Shown piece by piece: positions 1 through 9,822 of a stretch of 64,000 nucleotides of DNA. Every line of letters starts with the position of its first letter. Within the stretch, counting starts at the first letter, position 1. The position numbers and the translations under genes were made by a program. Under the pieces are notes generated by a model. The model saw nothing but the letters and a program-made list of their open reading frames with translations, did no database searches and was not told the origin of the DNA. The stretch comes from Rhizobium binae (GTDB lineage Bacteria; Pseudomonadota; Alphaproteobacteria; Rhizobiales; Rhizobiaceae): assembly GCF_017357225.1 (NCBI RefSeq), contig NZ_CP071604.1, positions 933,001 to 997,000 on the forward strand, written 5' to 3'.

Positions 1-2
1 TC

Positions 3-227
3 ATCGGTGGCGCCAGCTTCCTTGGCGGCCGGGGCCATCTCGGCCACGCACTGATCGGCGCCGTTCTGATCGGCGTTATCCGCAACGCCCTTAACTTACT
101 CGGCGTCGACGTGTTCTTTCAAATGATCGCGATTGGGCTCGTCATCGTCATTGCCGTAGAGGCCGATGTGCTTCGCAACCATCTCGAGGCGCGCGCGCGT
201 GTGCTTCAAACGGCGAGAATACAATGA
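3..227 (+). CDS. Sugar ABC transporter permease, C-terminal fragment (runs off the left edge)
   Basis: The last 74 codons of an inner-membrane permease are present; the start lies left of the window. The fragment contains a Gly-rich stretch (GGASFLGGRGH), two hydrophobic segments and a basic tail, which matches the C-terminus of RbsC/FrcC-type permeases. Its stop codon overlaps the start of the ATPase gene by four bases (ATGA), so the two are translationally coupled. The family call rests mainly on the next two genes, an ABC ATPase and a sugar-type periplasmic binding protein. Confidence 0.8.
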   Translation: MGGASFLGGRGHLGHALIGAVLIGVIRNALNLLGVDVFFQMIAIGLVIVIAVEADVLRNHLEARARVLQTARIQ

Positions 228-988
228 GCCCTGCATCGACGACACCGGCACTTTCGGTACGAAACGCGCAGAAGCGCTTCGGGGCGATTCATGCCCTGAA
301 AAACATAAGCTTCGATGCATATGCAGGTGAGGTAACCGCTCTTTTGGGCGACAACGGCGCCGGCAAGTCAACGCTCGTCAAATGCATCAGCGGGCTTCAC
401 AGTCTCGACGAAGGAGAAATTCTTGTCGACGGCGCTCCCGTATGGCTCAATTCAACGGCGGCGGCCCGCCGCGCCGGTATTGAAACCGTCTATCAGGACC
501 TGGCGCTTTTCGACAACCTGACTCCGGTACAGAATTTCTATTGCGGCCGGGAGATCGCCTTTCCCTCCTGGCTGCCGCGTCCGCTCCGCTTCCTCAACTC
601 GGGCATGATGCGGCGGGAGGCAGCAAGCGTCATCGATCGCCTGAAGGTCAAGCTGCCGAGATTCGACGCGCCGGTCGCACTGATGTCCGGGGGGCAGCGA
701 CAGGCGATCGCGGTCGCGCGCGCCATCGTCTTTGCGCGCAAGCTCGTGCTCCTCGACGAACCAACGGCGGCCCTCGGCCTTCGCGAGGCCCGCCAGGTTC
801 TTGATCTGATCAATCAGCTTAAAGCCGCCGGCAATGCGGTGATCTTGATCACGCACAATATGGAACACGTCGTCGAGATCGCCGATCGGGCGGTCGTGCT
901 GCGCCAAGGTCGCAAGGTCGGTGAACTGAAGCCAACGGAAGCGAATAAGCAGGACCTTGTCGCGATGATTGTCGGCGCCGGGGCTTGA
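224..988 (+). CDS. Sugar ABC transporter ATP-binding protein
   Basis: A 254-residue single ABC domain that would power sugar import with the upstream permease. Visible motifs are Walker A (GDNGAGKST, about residues 43-51), a signature region around LMSGGQRQAIAVARA, Walker B (LVLLDEPTAAL) and the switch His in LITHNMEH. It is half the length of RbsA/XylG-type double-domain ATPases and resembles the single-domain FrcA type, so two copies probably serve one transporter. It overlaps the permease by 4 bp and lies 78 bp before the binding-protein gene. The substrate cannot be read from the sequence. Confidence 0.92.
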   Translation: MSPASTTPALSVRNAQKRFGAIHALKNISFDAYAGEVTALLGDNGAGKSTLVKCISGLHSLDEGEILVDGAPVWLNSTAAARRAGIETVYQDLALFDNLTPVQNFYCGREIAFPSWLPRPLRFLNSGMMRREAASVIDRLKVKLPRFDAPVALMSGGQRQAIAVARAIVFARKLVLLDEPTAALGLREARQVLDLINQLKAAGNAVILITHNMEHVVEIADRAVVLRQGRKVGELKPTEANKQDLVAMIVGAGA

Positions 989-1066
989 GGGAGATCGCTG
1001 CTTCGTTTGGGGCAGCGAACAACGAGATCGCTCTAGAGGAGAGCGGTCGAACATGGGAGGTGTATC

Positions 1067-1984
1067 ATGAAACGGCATTTCCTGCTGGGGACCCTGGGGA
1101 TCCTGGCCGTCGCTGCAGTACCATCCTTGGCGCAGGAGCCGATCAAGCTCGGCTTCATAACCAAATTCCCCGTACCGTTCTTTGCAACAATGGAGAACGC
1201 CGCGAAGGACTATGCGAAGAGAAATCCCGGCGTCGAGATCATTTACGGGCAGGGTACGTCGGCAACTGACATCGAGGGCCAGATTGCGCAGATCGAGTCC
1301 ATGGTGACGCGAGGCGTGCAGGGCATTGCCATTACCCCGGTCGATCCCACCGTATCCACTGCTCTGGATAAGGCGGTTGCCGCCGGCGTCAAGGTCGTGC
1401 TGATGGATAATAATATCCCGGATTGGAACGGCAGGACGGCGCTTGCCACGACCAACAATTTCGCCGCGGGCAAAATCGCGGGCGAATACCTCAAAACTGT
1501 TCTTAAAGCCGGAGACACGCTTGGGATTCTCGAGGGCGTGCCCGGCGTGCCGGCGCTTGATGACCGTGTGAAGGGGATGCTGGAAGGCCTGAACGGCCTT
1601 GACGTCAAGATCGTCGGAAAAGGCGCGACAAACTGCACCGAGGAACTCGGTATCAGCGTCGCCGAGGATCTGCTCACGAAGAACCCGGACCTCAAGGCGA
1701 TCTATGCCGCCTGCGGTCCGCCCGCTGCTGGCGCAGCGCGGGCGATCAAGAATGCCGGCATTGCCAATGACAAGATTGTACTGGTCGGTTTCGACTTCTG
1801 CTGTGGCGAGGAGGAAGCGCTGAAGAGTGGAGTCGAGGACGCGTCGGTAGCGCAGTTCCCCACCAAAATGGCTGAGCTCGGCGTGGATGCCCTGGTGAAA
1901 TCGATACGCGGAGAAAAGGTTGAGTCTTTGATCGACTCCGGCGCCGCCCTCGTAACGCCCGACAATATGGCATCCTTCAAGTGA
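1067..1984 (+). CDS. Sugar ABC transporter periplasmic substrate-binding protein
   Basis: A 305-residue Peripla_BP_4-type binding protein for a pentose, hexose or polyol. A signal peptide is clear (MKRHFLLGTLGILAVAAVPSLAQ, cleavage near residue 23). The mature domain opens with IKLGFITKFPVPFF and carries the GIAITPVDP and VLMDNNIPD segments typical of ribose-binding-type folds. There is an adjacent cysteine pair in VGFDFCCGEEEA plus a Cys in GATNCTEE and another in YAACGPP, which is unusual for this family. The gene comes last in the operon; in most sugar ABC operons it comes first. The ligand is unknown. Confidence 0.9.
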   Translation: MKRHFLLGTLGILAVAAVPSLAQEPIKLGFITKFPVPFFATMENAAKDYAKRNPGVEIIYGQGTSATDIEGQIAQIESMVTRGVQGIAITPVDPTVSTALDKAVAAGVKVVLMDNNIPDWNGRTALATTNNFAAGKIAGEYLKTVLKAGDTLGILEGVPGVPALDDRVKGMLEGLNGLDVKIVGKGATNCTEELGISVAEDLLTKNPDLKAIYAACGPPAAGAARAIKNAGIANDKIVLVGFDFCCGEEEALKSGVEDASVAQFPTKMAELGVDALVKSIRGEKVESLIDSGAALVTPDNMASFK

Positions 1985-2320
1985 ACCGTTGCTCCTGTGG
2001 GTCGCCAAAGCCGCGAAGCAAGTCTCACCTCGTTATCGGATTGATATCGTGGAACTCTGTGGCCCGGAGCTTTATTGGCCAGTCGATGCGGAAGGCGCCG
2101 TGGACGAGCCGGTGCCTTCCGGTCGCCGGGCGACCTGAGCGGATTTTCTAGCGGCAACAACTCGGCGCCGCAGACGAGAAGACCATCCGCATCGGCCAAC
2201 CCCCGAAGGCCCTCGTAGGCGTCTCCGCCGCAGCGCTTGCGATGTCTCTGCCGTCCCCAAAGCTGCGCGCTTTGAAGGGGATAGAGCGTCTCGAGCGCGC
2301 CGGTTAAACGCGGCCCCGCC
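1985..2320. other. Intergenic region, no gene recognised
   Basis: This 336-bp stretch separates the ABC operon from the convergent DUF2093-mutL genes. Several overlapping open frames exist on both strands, but none has a plausible ribosome-binding site or a recognisable protein. Arg/Pro-rich translations suggest they are artefacts of high GC. A decayed gene cannot be excluded. Confidence 0.5.
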
Positions 2321-2551
2321 CTACCGCCGCTGGTTCGGCAGCACGCCGGCGCGTTTGTCGGCTTCGATCGCCGAGATCACGTCGGCATAGGGCTCCTGGC
2401 GGGCGACGCTCCAGTAGCGCAGTTCGTCGAGCGGAATATGTTTTCCCGTGATCGCGCAGACGACGTAGGAGCCGGGCGAGACAATCTGGAAATCACCGTC
2501 GAGATAGCGGATCTTCGCCTCGCGGTTTCCGTGCCCTTCGAACAAATTCAT
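2321..2551 (-). CDS. DUF2093 domain-containing protein
   Basis: A 76-residue protein that matches the DUF2093 family by eye, with the core IRYLDGDFQIVSPGSYVVCAITGKHIPLDELRYWSV. The family is small, alphaproteobacterial and of unknown function. It has no signal peptide or membrane segment and is probably cytosolic. It lies 67 bp downstream of mutL on the same strand, so the two may be cotranscribed. The C-terminus ends in a charged tail (LPNQRR). Confidence 0.85.
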   Translation of the reverse strand: MNLFEGHGNREAKIRYLDGDFQIVSPGSYVVCAITGKHIPLDELRYWSVARQEPYADVISAIEADKRAGVLPNQRR

Positions 2552-2618
2552 GCGCTCCGTTCCCTGCTGCCTGTCATGCGTCTGCCATACTCCCGCAACA
2601 GCGGCATTGCCAGCTTTT

Positions 2619-4436
<1,818 letters not shown>

Positions 4437-4621
4437 GGGCTATTTTCGAGGATTCGCGGGCAGGAGGGAAGGGGATTCCATAGGCTTTACAAAAGCCCGA
4501 TCTGCGACTCCCCAGTTTTCGGCGGTCGGTAGTGTTAAGTCGGTTTTAATAGAAAAATGGCATTTTTATTCATATACCTCCGGAAGCTGTGAAAAATCGA
4601 ACAGATGTGGGACGCAACAGT

Positions 4622-6352
4622 ATGAGTGCCGGCTTCGAAACGGCGGACACGTCATCGCAAATCGACGCGACGCCCGCCGAGGCCGATCTGCAGACGGCGC
4701 TTTTCGATGTCGTGTGCGACAGCCTTTCGGCTGCGTTCATCATCTACGACAAGAACGATCATCTGATCTTCGCAAGCCGCCAGATCCTCGAATTCTTCCC
4801 GCTGCGGGCGGAGATGCTGAAGCCGGGCACGCGGCTGCGCGATTTCCTGGGTGCGATCTACGATACCGGCGTTCGCCAGCAATATGATGTCAAGCAGGGC
4901 GGCTCACTCAGCCGCGAGGACTGGCTGTCGCAGAAGATCGCCTCGCATTGGCGCGAGCGCTTCGATGCCGTTGAGCGCCATGGCGCCGACAGCTGGGTCC
5001 GCTTCGTCAAGCGCAGGCTGCCGGGCGGTTATGGCGTCACGATCATCTCCGACATTTCTGAGGACAAGAAGCGCGAGGAGCAGTGGCGCTCGGATCTGGA
5101 GCGGGTGCAACTCACCGAGGACATTCTCGACAATCTGCCGTTTCCGCTTTTCGTCAAGGACCGCAATCTTACCTACGTCGCGGTCAATCTCGCCTTCTGT
5201 GAGAAATACCAGACCACCGCCGACGAGGTGCTCGGGCGCAAGAGCGGCGATCTCTTTTCGCCTGAGATCGCCAAGCGCTTCGAAGAGAGCGACCGCCACG
5301 TGCTGGAGTCGGGGGAAATGTCGGTTTCCCGCCAGCGACAGATCTCCCGCGATGGCATCGAGCGCGACATCGTCACCCGCAAGCATCGTATCGGCAAGCC
5401 CGGCCGCTATTTCCTGGTGTCGACGATGCAGGACCTGCCGCGCGACGGTGCCGATCTCGACGAGTTCCAACGCGCCTCGGCGGTCACCACCTCTGCCAAC
5501 CAGAGCTATCGCCGCGCCTATGTACCGGTGCAGAGCGCGGTGGAGCGCCGCGAACCGGCGGCGATGGAAGCGATCGTTCCGGAGAATTTCTCCGGCCGCA
5601 AGATCCTCGTCGTCACCGCCGACCTCGCCGCCGAGGCCGCGGCTTTGCGGACGCTGTCGAAATACGGCTTCGAATCCTGTTCGGTGCGCGGTGAGGACGA
5701 GGAGGAGCGCTTCCTGGAAATCGCCACCTCCTCCGGCCTCTCGCTCGATCTCTTGATCATCGACAATCAGATGGGCATGCGCTGCCTCGAGCTTGCCGAG
5801 CAATACGGCATACCGGCGCTCGTCGTGGACGGCTTCCAGATCGCCAACGAGCTCACCTTTCAGATCGCCCGCCATTTCAACCGCAACAGCCGCAACAACG
5901 GCGCCGGCACGGATGGGGATTGGGACATCAGCATCTCGGACGACACGGTCGGCCTGCAGGTCCTCGTCGCCGAAGACAATGATATCAACCAGATCGTCTT
6001 CACACAGATCCTCGAGGGTCTCGGTTATCGCCATATGATCGCTGCGACCGGCGACGAGGTCGTGCGCCTCTGGGCCGAACACAGGCCGCAGGTGGTGCTG
6101 ATGGACATTTCTCTGCCGGGCTTCAACGGCTTCGAGGCCGCGCGCCTGATCCGGCAGATGGAGGAAGGCGGGGCCGCAGCCCGCACCCCGATCATCGGCG
6201 TGCTCACCCAGGCCTTCGAGCGCGATCGAGCCGAATGCGTCAAATCGGGCATGGACGACGTCATCATGAAGCCCGTCAGCCCCGACATGCTCGAGGCGGT
6301 ATTTCAGAAATATTTGGTGGAAGAGGGCGTTCGGGTTCGAACGCGCGCGTGA
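4622..6352 (+). CDS. PAS and receiver domain signalling protein
   Basis: A protein of about 576 residues with two PAS-type sensor regions (roughly residues 35-145 and 160-265), then a degenerate receiver-like segment (about 330-420) and a complete C-terminal receiver (about 445-565). The final receiver has the acidic pair VAEDNDIN, the phosphoacceptor Asp in VVLMDISLPG, the Thr in GVLTQAF and the Lys in IMKPVSP. No histidine kinase core is present, so it must be phosphorylated by another protein. ATG 4622 was chosen; an in-frame GTG at 4589 would add 11 residues. It sits 164 bp before a GGDEF-EAL gene, which suggests a shared signalling role. Confidence 0.85.
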   Translation: MSAGFETADTSSQIDATPAEADLQTALFDVVCDSLSAAFIIYDKNDHLIFASRQILEFFPLRAEMLKPGTRLRDFLGAIYDTGVRQQYDVKQGGSLSREDWLSQKIASHWRERFDAVERHGADSWVRFVKRRLPGGYGVTIISDISEDKKREEQWRSDLERVQLTEDILDNLPFPLFVKDRNLTYVAVNLAFCEKYQTTADEVLGRKSGDLFSPEIAKRFEESDRHVLESGEMSVSRQRQISRDGIERDIVTRKHRIGKPGRYFLVSTMQDLPRDGADLDEFQRASAVTTSANQSYRRAYVPVQSAVERREPAAMEAIVPENFSGRKILVVTADLAAEAAALRTLSKYGFESCSVRGEDEEERFLEIATSSGLSLDLLIIDNQMGMRCLELAEQYGIPALVVDGFQIANELTFQIARHFNRNSRNNGAGTDGDWDISISDDTVGLQVLVAEDNDINQIVFTQILEGLGYRHMIAATGDEVVRLWAEHRPQVVLMDISLPGFNGFEAARLIRQMEEGGAAARTPIIGVLTQAFERDRAECVKSGMDDVIMKPVSPDMLEAVFQKYLVEEGVRVRTRA

Positions 6353-6516
6353 CACTGAAACTGCGGCCGACTTCTCGTAACGGCATCCTGCTCTCGCTGA
6401 CAGCGTCACCCCCGATATTGGGGCGGATCGAGCCGTCAGGGCGGCTGGTTCACTAGCGAATTGTTAAGAAATGCCGGTCATTCTCTGCTCGACTGCGGAG
6501 GAAAGCTCGGATTTGG

Positions 6517-7881
6517 ATGATGAAATCGGCGGAAACGGCTTCCCTGGCCGTCAGTCACAGTGAGCTCCAGGCGATGGCCTATACCGATCCGCTGACCGGG
6601 TTGGGAAACCGCAATCGCATGCGCGAGAAGGTTCTGCAGATTTCCGCCGAGCGCGCCAGCGATCCGGCGCCTTTCACGATCGGCATTGCCAACCTCGACA
6701 GCTTCAAACCGATCAACGATCTTTTTGGCTCTTCGGCCGGCGATGAGATCCTCTGCCAGGTCGCTCACCGCCTCAAGGCCTGCATTCCGGACGGGGCGCT
6801 GGTCACCCGGCACGACGGCGACGAATTCGCCTTCGTGCTGCCGTTGATCTTCGAGCGGGCGAGTGCGGAGAAATTCGGCCAGATGATCCGCGAGGTGCTG
6901 TCGGCGCCCTATGATCTCGGCGACCGCAACGTCCGTCTCTCCGCCGCCTTCGGCTTTGCCATCTACCCCTTTGCCGGAGAGGACTGCGAGGAACTGCTGA
7001 AGAGCGCCGAAACCGCGCTCTATCGCTCCAAGCGCCGCGGCCGCGGCCAGATCACTGTCTATTCGCGTGAGATCGCCCAGGAGATGAAGCGCGCCACGCA
7101 GTTGGAGCAGGCGCTGAGAAACGCCATCATCTCAGACGCGATCGACGTGCATTTCCAGCCGATCGTCTCGTTATCAAACAATCAGGTCGTCGGCTTCGAG
7201 GCGCTGGCGCGCTGGAACGATCCCGATCTCGGCTTCGTTTCGCCCGGCGTCTTCGTGCCGCTTGCCGAAGAGCGCGGTTTCATTGACGCCTTGTCGGAAA
7301 CGCTGCTGCGCAAGGCCGCCGAAGCAGCGCTTTCCTGGCCGCGCGACCTTTTTCTGTCGTTCAATCTTTCTTCGGCGCAACTGATGGACCCGGGCACGAG
7401 CGGCAGCATCCTGTCGATCCTGGGCCGGGTCGGCCTGGATCCGCATCGTCTGGAGCTGGAGATCACCGAGACGGCGGTGATGGGATCGGCCGACACCGCC
7501 CACCGCATCATCGCCGATCTGCGCGCCGCCGGCGTGCGCATTTCGCTCGACGATTTCGGCACCGGCCAGTCGAGCCTCGGACGCCTGCGCGACTTCATCT
7601 TCGACAAGATCAAGATCGACCGTGCCTTCGTTTCGCGCATCAATTCCGACCGCGCCTCCGAACACATCATCAAGGCGATCCTTGCCATGTGCGACGGCCT
7701 GGAACTGGAAGTGGTGGCCGAGGGAATAGAAGATTACGCCGAGGCGGTGAAACTGCGCACGCTCGGCTGCGGCATGGGCCAGGGCTATCATTTCGGCCGC
7801 CCGGCCGACGGCATTGCCACGTTGCGCTTCCTGCACGAGAACTACTACGACACGGCAATCACCGAGCGCGTCAGCGCATAA
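6517..7881 (+). CDS. GGDEF-EAL protein, probable cyclic-di-GMP phosphodiesterase
   Basis: A 454-residue cytosolic protein with no membrane segment or obvious sensor. The GGDEF domain (about residues 20-180) is degenerate: the signature reads HDGDEF instead of GGDEF, and the first metal-binding Asp of the DxD pair is Asn (ANLDSFK). The EAL domain (about 195-445) looks catalytically complete: FEALARW, FNLSSAQL, LEITET, LDDFGTG, KIKIDRAF, VVAEGIED and GQGYHFGRP. The likely activity is c-di-GMP hydrolysis, with the GGDEF part perhaps binding GTP. The start is ATG 6517, with a GGAGGA ribosome site 14 bp upstream. Confidence 0.92.
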   Translation: MMKSAETASLAVSHSELQAMAYTDPLTGLGNRNRMREKVLQISAERASDPAPFTIGIANLDSFKPINDLFGSSAGDEILCQVAHRLKACIPDGALVTRHDGDEFAFVLPLIFERASAEKFGQMIREVLSAPYDLGDRNVRLSAAFGFAIYPFAGEDCEELLKSAETALYRSKRRGRGQITVYSREIAQEMKRATQLEQALRNAIISDAIDVHFQPIVSLSNNQVVGFEALARWNDPDLGFVSPGVFVPLAEERGFIDALSETLLRKAAEAALSWPRDLFLSFNLSSAQLMDPGTSGSILSILGRVGLDPHRLELEITETAVMGSADTAHRIIADLRAAGVRISLDDFGTGQSSLGRLRDFIFDKIKIDRAFVSRINSDRASEHIIKAILAMCDGLELEVVAEGIEDYAEAVKLRTLGCGMGQGYHFGRPADGIATLRFLHENYYDTAITERVSA

Positions 7882-7883
7882 GC

Positions 7884-8040
7884 AATTCCAGCAAAAGTGC
7901 GCAGCGGTTTTGCGTCCGGAACTGCGCAGAGCAGGCAAACCAAATTCCAGCAAAAGTGCGCAGCGGTTTTGCGTCCGCAATTGCGCAGAGCAGGCAAACC
8001 AAATTCCAGCAAAAGTGTGCCGCGGTCTTGCCCTCGCAAT
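7884..8040. repeat. Tandem 59-bp repeat, about 2.7 copies
   Basis: Three copies begin at 7884, 7943 and 8002, an exact 59-bp period. Each starts with AATTCCAGCAAAAGTG. Copies one and two are nearly identical; the third diverges after its first 20 or so bases. Inside a unit, GCGCAG and CTGCGC (or TTGCGC) form a short inverted repeat around CGGTTTTGCGTCCG. The array directly follows the GGDEF-EAL stop codon, so it would sit in that mRNA's 3' end. A related core occurs near 27000 on the other strand. Confidence 0.92.
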
Positions 8041-8050
8041 CAGGTGAAGT

Positions 8051-8084
8051 AGAAAAGCGATGGCGCCCCTAGGAGCGCCATCGC
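8051..8084 (-). terminator. Rho-independent terminator of the PRC-barrel gene
   Basis: A 10-bp perfect stem GCGATGGCGC / GCGCCATCGC (8057-8066 and 8075-8084) is followed on the minus strand by TTTTCT. It lies 25 bp beyond the stop codon of the minus-strand PRC-barrel gene. It also faces the GGDEF-EAL gene and may serve both. Confidence 0.8.
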
Positions 8085-8108
8085 CTACGCTATACTACCG
8101 CGCGCGGT

Positions 8109-8714
8109 TTACTTAGGCGTGGTCGAGCCGGTTGCCGTCGTATCGGTACCCGTTGCGGCCGGGGCCTTTTCGGCGGCCTGCATTGCCAGCGTCTTGAACT
8201 CAGGCGCGGCCTTCAGCGACTCAGCGGTTTCGCTGGTCGTCAGCTTGAGGCTGCCGTCCTGGGTGTTCTGGGCAACGGTGATCTTTTCCATCGGAACTGC
8301 GACATCCTTTTCGCCGATGCCGAGGAAGCCGCCGACGCCGACGATTGCGGCGACGATGCCGCCGTCCTTCTTCAGAATCAGGTCGTTGATGCTGCCGATG
8401 CTTTCGTTGTTGCCGTTATAGACCGACTGGCCGATATAGGAGTTGGCGCTGATCTGATCCGGAGCCTGCTCCGTCAGATAGGTGGCCTGAGCCATATCCG
8501 TGCTCGGTTTTGCGGCCGGAGCCTGCGCAGCATCGCCTGCGGGCTTGGTCACGTCAGGGGTGACCGGCTTCGGTGCAGCCGGATCGGCCGGCGCTGCCTG
8601 ATTGGTCGCGGCGGGATCCGCAGGCTGCGGCGCGGTCTGCGAGAATGCCGCCGGTGCGAAAGCCGTGGCAAACAGGGCGCCAGCGGCAACGGTCGTCAAA
8701 AACTTGCGTGTCAT
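8109..8714 (-). CDS. Secreted PRC-barrel domain protein
   Basis: A 201-residue exported protein. The signal peptide is MTRKFLTTVAAGALFATAFAPAAFSQ. A Pro/Ala-rich low-complexity linker (about residues 27-75) leads to a PRC-barrel-like region (about 85-165, with YIGQSVYNGNNESIGSINDLILKK in the first half and GIGEKDVAVPMEKI in the second). PRC barrels bind RNA or other proteins; in rhizobia, periplasmic versions are common but poorly characterised. The gene is monocistronic, with its own terminator. Role unknown, probably envelope-associated. Confidence 0.85.
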   Translation of the reverse strand: MTRKFLTTVAAGALFATAFAPAAFSQTAPQPADPAATNQAAPADPAAPKPVTPDVTKPAGDAAQAPAAKPSTDMAQATYLTEQAPDQISANSYIGQSVYNGNNESIGSINDLILKKDGGIVAAIVGVGGFLGIGEKDVAVPMEKITVAQNTQDGSLKLTTSETAESLKAAPEFKTLAMQAAEKAPAATGTDTTATGSTTPK

Positions 8715-8876
8715 GTCGAACCTACTTTCATTTCCCTAGTGTGAGCGCTGACCCGGCAATGATCCTTGCCGTGCCGGTTCGTAGGGAAAATGAGCGGTGC
8801 GCTGATTGGTTCCGATTGAAAACACGGAAAATTTCTCGATTTTCACGGAACTTTTATCGATGAATGGTGGCCGAAA

Positions 8877-8906
8877 CGAAAAGGCGCCCCCGCTCGGGAG
8901 CGCCTT
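8877..8906 (-). terminator. Rho-independent terminator after the SMP-30 gene
   Basis: Arms AAGGCGC (8881-8887) and GCGCCTT (8900-8906) enclose an inner CCCGCTCGGG hairpin. On the minus strand the stem is followed by a short U-run (TTTTCG). It lies 24 bp past the stop codon of the sugar-acid operon's last gene. Confidence 0.8.
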
Positions 8907-8930
8907 GAATGGTGGTCGCCAGAGGCCGTC

Positions 8931-9818
8931 TCAGATCACATAGGGGGGATCGAACACGCCCTTGACCTCGATGCCGAGTTCGAGCAGCGCGCCGGCCGAG
9001 GGCTGGGCCGAACGGGCATCCTCGTCGAGCCCTTCCCAGGCTGTCGTCACCGCGAGCCGGTCGGCATTGACGCCGATGAAGGCCGGGCAGGATGGCTGGA
9101 CCGCGGGAACCTTGTAGCGCGAGATGCGCAGCCCATCGGGGTTGTAACGATCGACGACGCCGGCACCCCAGCGGGCATTCCAGATATAGCCGTCGGCATC
9201 GACCACCGAGCCATCGATGTCGCCGGGCTCGTTCATGCTGTCGACGAGCACGATCGGCTCGCCCGCCGGCAGGCCGGTCTGCGGATCGACCATAACGCGC
9301 ATAAGCCGGTTGATGCGGGAGTCCGTATAATAGCCGATCGAACCGTCGGGCGAGAAGCAGATCGAATTCGGGATGCTGATGCCGTTGAAGATCTTCGTCA
9401 CCTTGCCGGCCGCGACATGATAGATGGCGCCGGCCTGGCTTTCCGCCCGCTTGCTCATCGTGCCGATCCAGAGCGCGCCGGAGGGATGGGTGCGGCCGTC
9501 ATTGGAGCGGTTTTCCGGCCTGTCATTTTCGAGCGCGGCGTAGAAGGTGAGGTTGCCGCTTGCCACGTCGCGGACGAAAAGCCCTTCCTCCGTCGCGATT
9601 AGCTGCCGTCCGGCATCGATGCGGGCCAACACGCTTGCCATGACAGGCAGCGGATGCACCTTTTTCTCCCCCGTCGCCAGCCTGAGTTCGTGCAACTCCT
9701 TGCCGAGGATGTTGAACCACCAGACCGTATTGCTGTCCGGATCATAAGTCGGCCCTTCGCCGAGGACGGAATTGGTGTTGCAAAGGGTCTTGCCTTCGAA
9801 CTCGTAAATGTCGGTCAT
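8931..9818 (-). CDS. SMP-30/gluconolactonase-family lactonase
   Basis: A 295-residue six-bladed propeller lactonase. The motifs LGEGPTYDPDSNTVWWFNI (N-terminal Glu metal ligand), NDGRTHPSGALWIGTM (Asn and Arg region), SIPNSICFSPDG and PGDIDGSVVDADG (late Asp ligand) fit the family. It would hydrolyse a sugar lactone to the free acid before dehydration. ATG 9818 has a GGGAG ribosome site; a longer frame from 9878 would overlap dgoA and is rejected. It starts 4 bp after the dgoA stop, so the two are cotranslated. With dgoA and dgoK nearby, the likely substrate is galactonolactone or a related lactone. Confidence 0.9.
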   Translation of the reverse strand: MTDIYEFEGKTLCNTNSVLGEGPTYDPDSNTVWWFNILGKELHELRLATGEKKVHPLPVMASVLARIDAGRQLIATEEGLFVRDVASGNLTFYAALENDRPENRSNDGRTHPSGALWIGTMSKRAESQAGAIYHVAAGKVTKIFNGISIPNSICFSPDGSIGYYTDSRINRLMRVMVDPQTGLPAGEPIVLVDSMNEPGDIDGSVVDADGYIWNARWGAGVVDRYNPDGLRISRYKVPAVQPSCPAFIGVNADRLAVTTAWEGLDEDARSAQPSAGALLELGIEVKGVFDPPYVI

Positions 9819-9822
9819 ACGC

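Noticed and set aside
452..2008. A 518-codon minus-strand frame opposite the ABC transporter genes.
   Set aside because: It is the antisense of two clearly conserved genes and its translation has no domain-like character.
7884..8040. The 59-bp tandem repeat considered as a CRISPR array.
   Set aside because: Copies are head to tail without unique spacers, there are fewer than three full units, and no cas genes are near.
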